Positions 29,191-37,851 of a stretch of 64,000 bases of DNA are shown here, piece after piece. The position numbers were made by a program, and so were the translations under genes. Under the pieces are notes generated by a model. That model did no database searches. It saw only the letters and a list, made by a program, of their open reading frames with translations, and was not told the DNA's origin. The stretch lies in the NCBI RefSeq assembly GCF_001431415.1, contig NZ_LDJI01000025.1, positions 1-64,000 of the forward strand, given 5' to 3'. The stretch is from Stenotrophomonas humi (lineage in GTDB: Bacteria; Pseudomonadota; Gammaproteobacteria; Xanthomonadales; Xanthomonadaceae). The first letter of the stretch is position 1; every line of letters begins with the position of its first letter.

Positions 29191-29501
29191 CTACCGGGCG
29201 CGTTGGTCCCCGCACAACCGGCGCTTGTTCGCCAAGCCCGTGGGAAGCGGCTTTCAGCTTGCCACCAGGATGGCCAACCGATCCTTCCCTGCCTCCGCCG
29301 GGCGCTTGCAGCAGCACCTGAAATACCGGGCCCGCTGATTCCCCCGCGTACGGGACTGCAAGCTGTTCGGACGAACCTGGTCCGCGTCGATCTTGAGCTG
29401 CCCGTCGAATGCCCCTGCGCCAGCCCGTGGCCGGGGCACGGTGCGGCAGCGGGGAGGCGCCCAGATCCGGCCCGGTGAACTACCCGCTTGGGGGTTGCGA
29501 T

Positions 29502-29578
29502 AGACGCAGCGCTCCGCCATCCATGGGCCAGCAACGCACAGGCCGCATGCCTTCACGCCGGGAATGGGAGAAGGGACC
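29502..29578. repeat. Dispersed ~80-bp repeat, second copy
   Basis: The segment with GACGCAGCGC, CAGGCCGCATGCCTTCAC and GGGAGAAGGG is an inverted copy of 3581-3665, with short gaps. Neither copy lies in a gene. It carries no obvious terminal repeats or coding capacity. Confidence 0.65.
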
Positions 29579-29735
29579 GCATCAGGCAGTTCTGCTTCCG
29601 CGGGAAGGTCGCGTCACCGTTGACGACGGGCACTGCCATCGCGGCTCGCATTCAGGATAAGATTTTCGCGTCATGCAACGCCCATGACGGTCTCCCCGCA
29701 GGTTCACTCGCGGGGACGATGGCAGGCCACCCGGC

Positions 29736-31712
29736 GTGTTCTGCCACCCAACGACGGACTCAACCTTGCGCAAGCTCACCTGGCGTTTCCTGCTGCTCAC
29801 CCTGGTTTTCCTGACCCTGTGCCGTGTGGGGTTGTCGTTGTGGTTGTGGTCGCGGGTGCAACCGGCCGGTGGGCTGTGGCCAATTCTGCTGGGTGGCTGG
29901 CGTATCGATCTGAGCCTGCTGGCCATGGTCTGCGCCGTGCCGGCGTTGCTGTCGCCGTGGCTGGGCCACCGGCAATGGCCCACGTGCATCACCGGCTGGT
30001 GGTACCGGCTGTGGTGGTTGCTGTTCGTGTTGCTGGAGGTGTCCACCCCGCAGTTCCTGCTCGAATACGACACCCGCCCCAACCGGCTTTACGTGGAATA
30101 CCTCAACAGCCCGCAGGAGGTCTCGGCGATGCTGTGGCACGGCTACAAGGGCGTGCTGCTGCTGGCCCTGCTGGGTCTGGCCGTGCTGGGCTGGGCCGGG
30201 TTCCGTTGGCTGCGCGCGCAACGTGATGCGGTTTCGTTGAAGCCCTGGCTCCGCGTGGTTGTCACCGCGGTCGCCTTCGTGGTGCTGTTCCTGGCCGCAC
30301 GCGGCACGCTGGAGCATCGCCCGTTGAATGCCTCGAAAGTAGCGTTCAGCGACGATGCCATGGTCAATGCGCTGCCGCTGAATTCCCTCTACAACGTCAT
30401 TCACGCCATCCGCGGCATGACCAACGAGCGCTCGGCCGCGCAGGTCTACGGCACGATGCCGGAGGCGGACATGCACCAGCTCGTGCGCAGTGCCGCCGGG
30501 ATGGAAGGGCCAATGCTGGACCCCTCGCATCCCAGCATGCACCTGCAGCAGGCCACGGCGACGCCGGCCAGGCCATTGAACCTCGTGGTGATCGTCGAGG
30601 AGAGCCTGGGCGCGCAGTACATCGGCACGCTGGGCGGGCAACCGCTGTCACCGCAGTTTGATGCACTGGCCAAGGATGGCTGGCTGCTGGCCCGCGCCTA
30701 TGCCACCGGCACCCGCTCGGTACGCGGGCTGGAAGCGCTCAGCACCGGCTTTCTGCCTACGCCGGCCGAAGCCGTGCTGAAACTTCCGCGCAGCCAGAGC
30801 GGCTTTTTCACCCTGGCCGACCTGCTCGGCGAGTTCGGCTACCGCTCGCGCTTCCTCTACGGCGGCGAGGCGCACTTCGACAACATGAAGTCGTTCTTCC
30901 TCGGCAATGGTTTCGACGAAGTGATCGATCGGCCCCGTTTTGAAGTGAAGCCCGGCTTCGTCGGCTCGTGGGGCGCGTCCGATGAGGACATGTTCAACGA
31001 GCTGCATCACCGCCTGATGCAGGACGACGGCCAGCCCCGCTTCACCATGGCGTTCAGCGTCTCCAATCACTCGCCGTGGGAATACCCGGCCGGGCGCATC
31101 CAGCCCAGCCATCCGGCCGCCAGCGTGGAAAACACCGCCCGTTATGCGGACTGGTCGCTTGGGCAGTTTTTCGCCCGCGCCAAACAATCCCCCTATTGGG
31201 AAAACACCGTTTTCCTGGTGGTTGCCGACCATGATTCGCGTGTGTTTGGTGCCAGCCTCGTTCCGGTGCGGCACTTCCACATTCCTGCGCTGATTCTCGG
31301 GCCGGGCGTGCCGGTGCAGCGCGACGAACACATCGTGAGCCAGATCGATCTGCCGCCCACGCTGCTGTCGTTGATCGGCATCAGCAGTGCGCACCCGATG
31401 CTGGGCGTGGACCTGACCCGAGGCCACCCTGACCGCGCGATCATGCAGTACGGCGACAACCACGGGTATCTGCAGGGCGACCAGCTGCTGGTACTGCAGC
31501 CACAACAGCCCGCCGAGCAGTTCCGTTACCAGCGCGACGGCGAGACGCTGACGTCAACCACCGTGGATCCTGCACTGGCCAAACTGGCGCTGGCCCATGC
31601 GCTGTGGCCCAGCTGGGCCTATACCCAGCAGCGTTACGCGTTGCCAGACCGTCATCTGCAGCCGCAAACGGCGGCGGTTGCCCCCGTAGGCTCGGCGGCG
31701 ACCGAGAAGTAG
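29736..31712 (+). CDS. LTA synthase/phosphoglycerol-transferase-like membrane sulfatase
   Basis: A roughly 658-residue protein of the alkaline-phosphatase/sulfatase superfamily, with about five N-terminal transmembrane helices (1-200) and a large periplasmic domain. Metal and nucleophile sites are visible: NLVVIVEESLGAQYIG (first metal Glu), then ATGTRSVRGLEALSTG with the catalytic Thr, and VFLVVADHDSRVFG (Asp-His). SVSNHSPWEYP adds the conserved H. Relatives transfer phosphoglycerol or phosphoethanolamine to envelope glycans, for example OpgB and LTA synthase. The substrate here is unknown, though glucans are likely in a Gram-negative. The start is uncertain: GTG 29736 is listed, TTG 29766 is an alternative. 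Confidence 0.85.
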   Translation: MFCHPTTDSTLRKLTWRFLLLTLVFLTLCRVGLSLWLWSRVQPAGGLWPILLGGWRIDLSLLAMVCAVPALLSPWLGHRQWPTCITGWWYRLWWLLFVLLEVSTPQFLLEYDTRPNRLYVEYLNSPQEVSAMLWHGYKGVLLLALLGLAVLGWAGFRWLRAQRDAVSLKPWLRVVVTAVAFVVLFLAARGTLEHRPLNASKVAFSDDAMVNALPLNSLYNVIHAIRGMTNERSAAQVYGTMPEADMHQLVRSAAGMEGPMLDPSHPSMHLQQATATPARPLNLVVIVEESLGAQYIGTLGGQPLSPQFDALAKDGWLLARAYATGTRSVRGLEALSTGFLPTPAEAVLKLPRSQSGFFTLADLLGEFGYRSRFLYGGEAHFDNMKSFFLGNGFDEVIDRPRFEVKPGFVGSWGASDEDMFNELHHRLMQDDGQPRFTMAFSVSNHSPWEYPAGRIQPSHPAASVENTARYADWSLGQFFARAKQSPYWENTVFLVVADHDSRVFGASLVPVRHFHIPALILGPGVPVQRDEHIVSQIDLPPTLLSLIGISSAHPMLGVDLTRGHPDRAIMQYGDNHGYLQGDQLLVLQPQQPAEQFRYQRDGETLTSTTVDPALAKLALAHALWPSWAYTQQRYALPDRHLQPQTAAVAPVGSAATEK

Positions 31713-31832
31713 TCGGTGTCGGCGCTGCAGCAACGGCTCGGACTGTTGCTGTTGCCTTTGTACTCGCGCGTCATTCCCGCCTGCGGAGGAATGATGCGTA
31801 GAAATTCCAGAACGAAGCCAACGCCAGAACGA

Positions 31833-32798
31833 TCAGGCACCCGCACCAAAGTAATCGCGACACCACGCCACCACTGGCGGCAAACCCACTTCGATGGGCG
31901 TGCGTGGCTCGTAGCCAAATGCAGCCTTCGCCCGCGTGGTATCAGCCATGGTCTGCACCATGTCGCCCGGCTGCATCGGCTTGTAGATCTTCTGCGCAGG
32001 GCGCCCCGCGGCCGAGGCGATCACGTCGATGAAGTGTTCCAGCTCCACCGGGGTGTGGTTGCCCAGATTGAACAGCTGGTGCGGCGTGGCCTCGCCACTG
32101 GGGTGCGACAGCGCGCCGAGAATGCCGGCCACGATGTCGGAAACATGCGTGAAGTCGCGGCGCATGTGGCCATCGTTGAACACATCGATGCTGCGCCCGG
32201 CCAGCACCGCACGCGAGAACAGCAGCGGAGCCATGTCCGGTCGGCCCCACGGGCCATACACGGTGAAGAAGCGCAGGCCCGTGGCATGCAGGCCATACAA
32301 CTGCGCATAGGTGTGAGCCATCAACTCGTTGGCGGCCTTGGTCGCTGCATACAACGAGCGCGGCTGGTCCACGCGTTGCTCTTCGGAGAACGGCGGCGTG
32401 GCCGAATCGCCATAGACCGAACTGCTGGAGGCATACACCAGATGCTGCGCGCCACGATGGCGGCACAGCTCCAGCATGTTGACGAAGCCGGCCAGGTTGC
32501 TTTCGACGTAGGCGTGCGGATTTTCCAGCGAATAACGCACGCCGGCCTGCGCGGCCAGGTGGATCACCCGCGTCGGCTGGAGCTCGTCGAACAACGCAGC
32601 CAGGCCCTCGCGGTCGGTGATATCCAGCGCGCGGATATCCACCTGCGGGCACAGCGCAGCCACGCGGTCGCGCTTGAGCTGCGGGTCGTAGTAGTCGTTG
32701 TAGTTGTCCAGCCCGACCACACGCTCACCGCGCGCGGCCAACGCCTGGCAGGTGTAGGCACCAATGAAACCGGCCGCGCCGGTGACGAGAATGGTCAT
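31833..32798 (-). CDS. NAD-dependent UDP-sugar epimerase (UDP-glucuronate 4-epimerase-like)
   Basis: A 321-residue extended SDR. It has the Rossmann motif TGAAGFIGAYTCQAL at the N-terminus, then GLDNYNDYYDPQLKRDR, which is characteristic of UDP-glucuronate 4-epimerases. Catalytic YxxxK is in SLYAATKAANELMAHTY, preceded by the Ser-rich YASSSSVYG. FFTVYGPWGRPDMA is the usual substrate loop. It would make UDP-galacturonate or a related sugar nucleotide for surface polysaccharide. Start 32798 is the ATG at the Rossmann strand. A decayed second copy lies 3 kb to the left. Confidence 0.9.
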   Translation of the reverse strand: MTILVTGAAGFIGAYTCQALAARGERVVGLDNYNDYYDPQLKRDRVAALCPQVDIRALDITDREGLAALFDELQPTRVIHLAAQAGVRYSLENPHAYVESNLAGFVNMLELCRHRGAQHLVYASSSSVYGDSATPPFSEEQRVDQPRSLYAATKAANELMAHTYAQLYGLHATGLRFFTVYGPWGRPDMAPLLFSRAVLAGRSIDVFNDGHMRRDFTHVSDIVAGILGALSHPSGEATPHQLFNLGNHTPVELEHFIDVIASAAGRPAQKIYKPMQPGDMVQTMADTTRAKAAFGYEPRTPIEVGLPPVVAWCRDYFGAGA

Positions 32799-32808
32799 CC
32801 GAAAATTC

Positions 32809-33525
32809 CTAGAAAACCGCCACGGCCGGGTTGCTGCGCCCCGGCTCGATGACATCACCAATGTCGTTGTCACTGAGCAGATCGATCAGCGCATCGGTAC
32901 CGTGACTCAGCTTCAATGCCATTTCTTCCGGATACAACGGCACCACGGAAAGAAACTCGATCGTTCTACCGTCGCTGACCTGCAGTTCGTCGAACGCGTC
33001 GGGCGCCGACAGGGCCAGCAAAAGAATCGCACCATCAAATCCCACGCCCGGCGCATAAGGCTCGGCGGGGTCGCCATTGGGCACCGTGTGACCCAGGCCC
33101 AGCCAGGTACCGTACTTGTGCGGGAACCGCGCCAGGGTCTTGAGCAGACGGATCGGCCAATAGTTGCGCTCGTCCTGCAACTGCTCCTGCTGCAGCGGCC
33201 AATCGGCCGGCAGTGTCAACATCAGCTCAAGGTAAGGGGAGGCTTCGACGCCTTCGCCCAGCGTCATCGGCAGATCGCTCATGCCGGACGTCACCAGCCG
33301 GATGTTCGGGCAGTCCGCCGTCGGCATCACCACGTGTACGTCGAGATGCACGGCGTCGGAGATGAGCTCGTGGAAAACGTTCGCGATCGGCCCGAGGTGG
33401 TGCTCGATGTGCGTGCTGATCTCGCCGATACTCGATTGGCCGCGTGCCGGCGTGAAATCAGTCGGCGGCTCATGCAGCACGATGGCGCTACCGCCGGGGC
33501 TCATCTCGTCGTTTCGGTTGCGCAT
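32809..33525 (-). CDS. Suppressor-of-fused (SUFU) domain protein
   Basis: A 238-residue soluble protein with the SUFU fold. The recognisable parts are IEHHLGPIANVFHELISDAVHLDVHVVMPTADCPNIRLVTSGMSDLPM, then LELMLTLPADWPL and WPIRLLKTLARFPHKYGTWLG. Bacterial members occur in polymorphic-toxin immunity settings and as solitary housekeeping genes. No toxin gene is adjacent here, so immunity is not supported. Start 33525 (MRNRNDEMS) follows GGAGCAAGCA. It is 10 bp from the epimerase gene start and 39 bp after the HHH gene, all on the minus strand. Confidence 0.88.
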   Translation of the reverse strand: MRNRNDEMSPGGSAIVLHEPPTDFTPARGQSSIGEISTHIEHHLGPIANVFHELISDAVHLDVHVVMPTADCPNIRLVTSGMSDLPMTLGEGVEASPYLELMLTLPADWPLQQEQLQDERNYWPIRLLKTLARFPHKYGTWLGLGHTVPNGDPAEPYAPGVGFDGAILLLALSAPDAFDELQVSDGRTIEFLSVVPLYPEEMALKLSHGTDALIDLLSDNDIGDVIEPGRSNPAVAVF

Positions 33526-33564
33526 TGCTTGCTCCGGTTCGGGGCCACGAACCACCGCGGTACC

Positions 33565-33873
33565 TCACCACAGGGTGAGCGGCTTTTCCTTGGCCAGGGT
33601 GTCCTTGCGTTCCTTGCTGAACGCCCACCACGGTTGCGGCGCTTCGCCGCCCATGAAGCGGACGATGGACAGAAACACATCGATCACGCAGGGGTCGTGC
33701 ACCACGCCGGTCTTCAGACACAGCTGGGCGTACATGTCGTAGGGATCGCGCCCACGCAGATGCGCCGGGACACGGATTCCAATCAGACGGAGATCTTTCT
33801 CACAGGCCGGCCCGACATTCGGCAGGTCGGTCAGACGCAACAGATGGTTGCGGTCGACCTTGGTGGGGTTCAT
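33565..33873 (-). CDS. Small helix-hairpin-helix protein (Cdd1-like)
   Basis: A 102-residue protein with an HhH-type DNA-binding segment, LLRLTDLPNVGPACEKDLRLIGIRVPAHLRGRDPYDMYAQLCLKTG. It resembles the family once labelled pathogenicity locus (Cdd1, PF11731). Two Cys in LCLKTGVVHDPCVIDV are conserved in the family as I recall it. The role is unknown. It lies between the SUFU-domain gene and parB on the same strand, 33 bp after the parB stop. Confidence 0.85.
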   Translation of the reverse strand: MNPTKVDRNHLLRLTDLPNVGPACEKDLRLIGIRVPAHLRGRDPYDMYAQLCLKTGVVHDPCVIDVFLSIVRFMGGEAPQPWWAFSKERKDTLAKEKPLTLW

Positions 33874-33905
33874 TGACTTGCAGGCACCTCAGGGAGAATG
33901 AAACG

Positions 33906-34820
33906 TCAGCCTTGCTGACGAGTGCGAAGCCGCTCAAGCACGCCTTCCAGCGTATCCAGATCGGTGTAATGAATGACCAGCTTGCCCTTGCCGCCACGGC
34001 CGTGGCTGATGGCCACCTTGGTGCCGAGCGATTCAGACAGCTCGGTTTCCAGCGATGCGATATCGGCCTGCGGCGCGGTCGGCAACGGCTTGGCCTTGCG
34101 TGCACCGGGCACCTTGCCGGCAGCGAACTGCTGGGCACGGTGTTCGACTTCACGCACCGACCAGCCCTCGTCGGCGGCTTCTTCGGCCAGCTTGGTGGCC
34201 AGTTCCGGCGCCAGCGTCAGCAGCGCGCGGGCATGGCCCATCTCCAGGCGGCGGGTTTCCAGCAGCACGCGCACGCCGATGGGCAGGTCGATCAAACGCA
34301 GCAGGTTGGACACCGAGGCACGCGAGCGGCCCACGGCCTGCGCCGCTTCGGCATGGGTCAGGGTGAACTCGCTGACCAGCCGCGCCAGGGCTTCGGCTTC
34401 TTCCAGCGGGTTGAGGTCTTCGCGCTGGATGTTCTCGATCAGCGCCATCGCGATGACGGTGCGGTCTTCCAGCTCGCGCACCACGGCCGGCACGACGTCC
34501 AGCCCGGCCAGGCGCGAAGCACGCCAGCGCCGTTCACCGGCAATGATTTCGTACTTGCCGCCCTCGATCTGGCGTACCAGGATCGGCTGGATGATGCCCT
34601 GCGCCTTGATCGACTCGGCCAGTTCCGCCAGCTTGCCTTCGTCCATGTCGCGACGCGGCTGGTACTTGCCCGGCTGCAGCTGGTCCACGGGCAGCTTGCG
34701 CAGCACCTCGCCCGGCTGCGGCTCGGCCACGGCGGCCACCGACACCTGCGTCATCGAACCCTTCGGGCCCAGCAAGGCATCCAGGCCGCGGCCCAGGCCG
34801 CGCTTCTTGGCGCTACTCAT
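33906..34820 (-). CDS. parB: Chromosome partitioning protein ParB
   Basis: A 304-residue CTPase/DNA-clamp protein. It opens with KKRGLGRGLDALLG, has IQPGKYQPRRDMDEGKLAELAESIKAQGIIQPILVR and the arginine-rich CTP motif GERRWRASRLAG (near 96-107), then the HTH region LTHAEAAQAVGRSRASVSNLLRLIDLP. It binds parS and loads SMC. Its start overlaps the parA stop at 34820. I looked for a parS palindrome (TGTTNCACGTGNAACA type) in the window and found none. Confidence 0.96.
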   Translation of the reverse strand: MSSAKKRGLGRGLDALLGPKGSMTQVSVAAVAEPQPGEVLRKLPVDQLQPGKYQPRRDMDEGKLAELAESIKAQGIIQPILVRQIEGGKYEIIAGERRWRASRLAGLDVVPAVVRELEDRTVIAMALIENIQREDLNPLEEAEALARLVSEFTLTHAEAAQAVGRSRASVSNLLRLIDLPIGVRVLLETRRLEMGHARALLTLAPELATKLAEEAADEGWSVREVEHRAQQFAAGKVPGARKAKPLPTAPQADIASLETELSESLGTKVAISHGRGGKGKLVIHYTDLDTLEGVLERLRTRQQG

Positions 34821-35617
34821 CAGACAGCCTCCACGGCCCGGGAGGGCTGCTTGCGTTCGTTGTGACGGCGGATGATCTCGCCGGCCAGGCCCAGGTAGGC
34901 CACGCCGCCGCGCGAGGTGCGGTCATAGCCGACGATGCTCTGGCCATGGCTGGGCGCCTCGGCCAGGCGCACGTTGCGCGGCACGATGGTGCGGAACACG
35001 CGGTCGCCGAAATATTCGGTGAGCTGCGCCGACACGGCGTTGGCCAGGTTGTTGCGCACATCGAACATGGTGCGCAGCACGCCTTCGATTTCCAGCGCCG
35101 GGTTCAGGTTGATCTTCAGCGCATCGATGGTCTGCACCAGCGCGCTCAGGCCTTCCAGCGCGTAGTACTCGCACTGCATCGGCACGATCACCGAATCAGC
35201 GGCGGCCAGCGCGTTGAGCGTCAGCAGCGACAGTGCCGGTGGGCAGTCGATGAGGATGTAATCGTATTCGTCGCGGATCGGCGCCAGCGCGCGCTTGAGC
35301 CGCTGCTCGCGTTCGCCCTGGTCCATCAGCTGGATCTCGGCGGCGGTCAGGTCGATGTTGCCGGGCAACAGGTCGTAGCCCTCGGCGGTCTGCACACGCA
35401 CTTCGGCAGCGGTGTTCTCGCCCAGCAGAAGGTCGCAGGTGGAGGCAGCGACTTCACGCTTGTCCACGCCACTGCCCATGGTCGCGTTGCCCTGCGAATC
35501 CAGGTCGACCAGCAGCACACGCTTGGGTGCGGCGGCAAGGGAAGCAGCCAGATTGACGGCCGTGGTGGTCTTGCCGACGCCGCCTTTCTGGTTGGCGATG
35601 GCGATGATGCGAGCCAT
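34820..35617 (-). CDS. parA: Chromosome partitioning ATPase ParA (Soj)
   Basis: A 265-residue deviant Walker ATPase. It opens MARIIAIANQKGGVGKTTTAVNLAASLA, with the signature K-G-G-V-G-K-T-T. LVDLDSQGNATMGSG holds the A' motif, and YILIDCPPALSLLTLNAL is the Walker B. The start at 35617 is fixed by the family N-terminus; open frame upstream runs into repeats. The rsmG-parA-parB order is classical, although 490 bp of repeat-rich DNA separate rsmG from parA here. Confidence 0.96.
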   Translation of the reverse strand: MARIIAIANQKGGVGKTTTAVNLAASLAAAPKRVLLVDLDSQGNATMGSGVDKREVAASTCDLLLGENTAAEVRVQTAEGYDLLPGNIDLTAAEIQLMDQGEREQRLKRALAPIRDEYDYILIDCPPALSLLTLNALAAADSVIVPMQCEYYALEGLSALVQTIDALKINLNPALEIEGVLRTMFDVRNNLANAVSAQLTEYFGDRVFRTIVPRNVRLAEAPSHGQSIVGYDRTSRGGVAYLGLAGEIIRRHNERKQPSRAVEAV

Positions 35618-35789
35618 GCAGGAGAGCCTCGTAGGCGGAGTTGGACTGTTCATTATGCGGGTACCAGCGCCAAGGCGGAAATCGGCGTCCACGCCGGTGC
35701 CGCCCAGCGGCGGGGAAAGGCCTTTTACTGGCTGGATTTCGGGGCGTGGCTTGCTGGCTGTTCGCCGGGAACGTTGCCGGTGGGTTGCG

Positions 35790-35998
35790 GGAGTGACTCC
35801 CCTCCCCAACCCTCCGCTGGGCCTTTGGCCAAAGGGAAAGGCTGAACCGGGCGCCGCCCGGCGGTGAGCAAAGGCCTGGGTGAGGCGGCTCGCTGGACGG
35901 CTGGCGGGAAGAGGCCCCCTCTCCAACCCTCCGCTTTGATCTGCCCAAAGAAGGGAATAGAGCAGAGTCGTGCTTCTGGGGTTGGCTGGGGAGGCCCT
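35790..35998. repeat. Repeat-rich spacer between parA and rsmG
   Basis: The stretch contains two copies of the phrase CCCTCxCCAACCCTCCGCT (near 35799 and 35920), each followed by TTTGGCCAAAGGG or CTGCCCAAAGAAGGG. A palindrome GGGCGCCGCCCGG lies near 35849. Similar phrases recur near 38660-38790. No gene is present. It probably represents a nested or duplicated extragenic element. Confidence 0.6.
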
Positions 35999-36021
35999 TG
36001 CCGAGCATGGCTCGGCACTAC
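35999..36021 (-). repeat. SMAG-like element (GTAG palindrome)
   Basis: On the minus strand GTAG heads TGCCGAGC-cat-GCTCGGCA, an 8-bp perfect stem. GTAG-headed palindromes are the SMAG repeats described for Stenotrophomonas maltophilia. Only this copy was recognised with confidence. It is an organism-level marker. Confidence 0.7.
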
Positions 36022-36106
36022 CGCTGGGATGAACTGTTGGAACTGGCCGGCGGGGTCGGCTGCTGCGTTCGAGCGGCCGGGTTTTCCCGCCGGTTTGCTG
36101 CCGTGG

Positions 36107-36751
36107 TCAGGCTTTGCGCTCGACCACGACCAGATGGCGGTCGCCGACCAGGCCGGGAACCTGCAGCGGACGCACCTCCAGCACCTGCCAGTCGGCCGGC
36201 AGCTGGGCGATTTCCTCGTGCGGGTAGACGCCCTTCATCGCCAGCAGCTGGCCGCCGGGGCGCAGCAGGTGGCCGCCGACCTCGATGATGCCTGCCAGGG
36301 TGTCCATCGCGCGGGCGGTGAGGTTGTCGAACGCGCCGGGCTCGTCCAGCGCTTCGGCGCGGGATTCGGCCACGCGGGCGTTGCCCAGGCCGAGCTGGCG
36401 CACCGCTTCACGCAGGAAGCGGGCTTTCTTGCCGTTGCTCTCCACCAGCGTGACGTGCAGCTGGGGATGGGCGATGGCCAGCGGGATGCCGGGCAGCCCG
36501 GGGCCGGTGCCGAGGTCGGCCAGCGTGCCGGATTCGACGTGCGGGACCATGGCCAGCGAGTCGAGCAGGTGGCGGGTGACCATTTCGCGCGGATCGCGGA
36601 TGGCGGTGAGGTTGTAGGTGCGGTTCCAGCGCGCCAGCAGCGTGAGGTAAGCCAGCAGCGGCGTGGCCAGTGCGGCCACGTCCAGGCCCATGGCCTGCAG
36701 GCCGTTGTGCAGGTCGGTGGCGACTTCAGGCGGAAGGGTGGTGTCGTTCAT
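36107..36751 (-). CDS. rsmG: 16S rRNA m7G527 methyltransferase RsmG
   Basis: A 214-residue SAM-dependent methyltransferase. It contains [29 protein letters not shown], the RsmG signature, and motif [34 protein letters not shown] and [12 protein letters not shown] follow as in GidB proteins. It methylates G527 in the 530 loop of 16S rRNA. The start at 36751 matches the family length; the open frame upstream is non-coding. First gene of the rsmG-parA-parB group. Confidence 0.96.
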   Translation of the reverse strand: MNDTTLPPEVATDLHNGLQAMGLDVAALATPLLAYLTLLARWNRTYNLTAIRDPREMVTRHLLDSLAMVPHVESGTLADLGTGPGLPGIPLAIAHPQLHVTLVESNGKKARFLREAVRQLGLGNARVAESRAEALDEPGAFDNLTARAMDTLAGIIEVGGHLLRPGGQLLAMKGVYPHEEIAQLPADWQVLEVRPLQVPGLVGDRHLVVVERKA

Positions 36752-36847
36752 GGCGGGGATTATCGCAGGAGTCGGCGGGCCGCCCCTCTCCCCCGCAGGC
36801 GAAAGAGAGATGAAGCAACAAGGCCATCTGCTCCGGTTACCCGGCAA

Positions 36848-37441
36848 TCACAACGGGTACCACGCCAGCGCCGCGCGGAACTCCGGGGTGGCCTGCCACT
36901 CATGCAGATGCCAACGCGCCGCATCCCCCAGGCCCGGGTCGCACCAGACCAGATGCAATGCCCCCGCCTCATCCGGGGCGAAGCGCAGTTTTTCCAGGCC
37001 GAATGAAATTCCATGCCCGTGCGCCTTCAGCAAGGCTTCCTTGGCGCACCACACCCGGAAAAACCAATGCTCGCAGCCGGCTTCGTCCAGGCCGTCCAGC
37101 CATGCGATCTCCTCGGGATGGAAGAAACGGCGGATCACCTCGCGCATCTGCTTGCGCGGACGCTGCCGCTCCAGGTCCACGCCCAGGCGGGCGCCCTCGC
37201 CCAATGCCACCAATAAATGACCACCACTGTGACTCCAGCCGGTGCCGAAATGAGACAGCTCGCCAATCAGCCACGGCCGGCTGCGCTCATCGCGGGTCAG
37301 CGGCAGTGACTGCGGGGCGTGGCCCAATTGTTGGGCCAGCAGTTCGCGGGCTTGTGGCTCGCCTCGGGTGCCGGGGGTATGCGGCAACAGCCAGACCCGT
37401 ACCGGGTCGAACCACCAGGTGGACAGATCAGCCTCGGTCAT
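36848..37441 (-). CDS. 4'-phosphopantetheinyl transferase (Sfp/HetI type)
   Basis: A 197-residue PPTase that transfers 4'-phosphopantetheine from CoA to carrier proteins. The metal and catalytic motifs are LGVDLERQRPRK (GVD-x-E) near residue 90 and FFRVWCAKEALLKAHGHG (W-x-x-KEA-x-x-K). It is an Sfp-like monomer, broad in substrate. No ACP or synthase gene is near. In xanthomonads an enzyme of this type serves pigment or polyketide synthesis; applying that here is inference. Start ATG 37441 is preferred to GTG 37450. Confidence 0.9.
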   Translation of the reverse strand: MTEADLSTWWFDPVRVWLLPHTPGTRGEPQARELLAQQLGHAPQSLPLTRDERSRPWLIGELSHFGTGWSHSGGHLLVALGEGARLGVDLERQRPRKQMREVIRRFFHPEEIAWLDGLDEAGCEHWFFRVWCAKEALLKAHGHGISFGLEKLRFAPDEAGALHLVWCDPGLGDAARWHLHEWQATPEFRAALAWYPL

Positions 37442-37542
37442 GCTGAACACCCTGTCGCCGGATCAACACCGCGTTCACGGCCCGGCGCGTTGACTGTAGC
37501 CACCGCACCGCCCGAGGTGCTTTCAGGCAGGGAGATTCACGC

Positions 37543-37797
37543 ATGGGCATCATCATCTGGTTGATCGTCGGTGGCGTCGTGGGCTGGCTGGCCAGCCTCA
37601 TCATGCGCCGCGATGCGCAGCAGGGCATCATCCTGAACGTCGTCGTCGGCATCGTGGGTGCCATGCTCGCCGGCTTCCTTTTCAGTGGCGGCAGCATCAA
37701 TGGCGCCATCACCCTGCGCTCGTTCCTGCTATCGCTGCTGGGCGCGGTGATCCTGCTGGCCATCGTCAATCTGTTCACCCGTAAAAGCGTTCGCTGA
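37543..37797 (+). CDS. GlsB/YeaQ/YmgE family membrane protein
   Basis: An 84-residue protein with three hydrophobic helices and glycine zippers. It opens MGIIIWLIVGGVVGWLASLIMRRDAQQGIILNVVVGIVGAMLAGFL, the family signature (transglycosylase-associated protein family). The function is unknown but it is linked to stress response. AGGGAG precedes the ATG at eight bases. A hairpin terminator follows, shared with convergent xthA. Confidence 0.94.
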   Translation: MGIIIWLIVGGVVGWLASLIMRRDAQQGIILNVVVGIVGAMLAGFLFSGGSINGAITLRSFLLSLLGAVILLAIVNLFTRKSVR

Positions 37798-37818
37798 TAT
37801 CGATCGCCGTGATCCGCC

Positions 37819-37844
37819 GTGCCCGGCCAGCAATGGCCGGGCAC
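37819..37844. terminator. Hairpin between convergent yeaQ-like gene and xthA
   Basis: An 11-bp perfect stem (GTGCCCGGCCA/TGGCCGGGCAC) with loop GCAA sits 22 bp after one stop and 8 bp from the other. The T-runs are weak on both sides, so it may act as a bidirectional terminator or as an extragenic palindrome. Confidence 0.6.
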
Positions 37845-37851
37845 GCTCGTT

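Larger units (their letters stand above)
28850..29735. other. 886-bp region without an intact gene
   Basis: Between the divergent glycosyltransferase and phosphoglycerol-transferase-like genes no open frame shows family features. The region holds a decayed fragment of an epimerase gene (29015-29190) and a copy of an 80-bp dispersed repeat (29502-29578). The rest, including 29191-29500, shows nothing recognisable. Confidence 0.6.

Noticed and set aside
28959-29534. A minus-strand open frame of about 190 codons in the gene-free region.
   Set aside because: Arg/Gly/Ala-rich low-complexity product, overlapping an epimerase remnant and a repeat copy.
32809-33525. SUFU-domain protein as an immunity protein of a polymorphic toxin.
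   Set aside because: No toxin, secretion or repeat-containing gene lies next to it; the neighbours are housekeeping genes.
33906-36751. A parS centromere site beside parAB.
   Set aside because: No TGTTNCACGTGNAACA-like palindrome was found; the CACGTG-containing stretches seen elsewhere lack the flanking symmetry.
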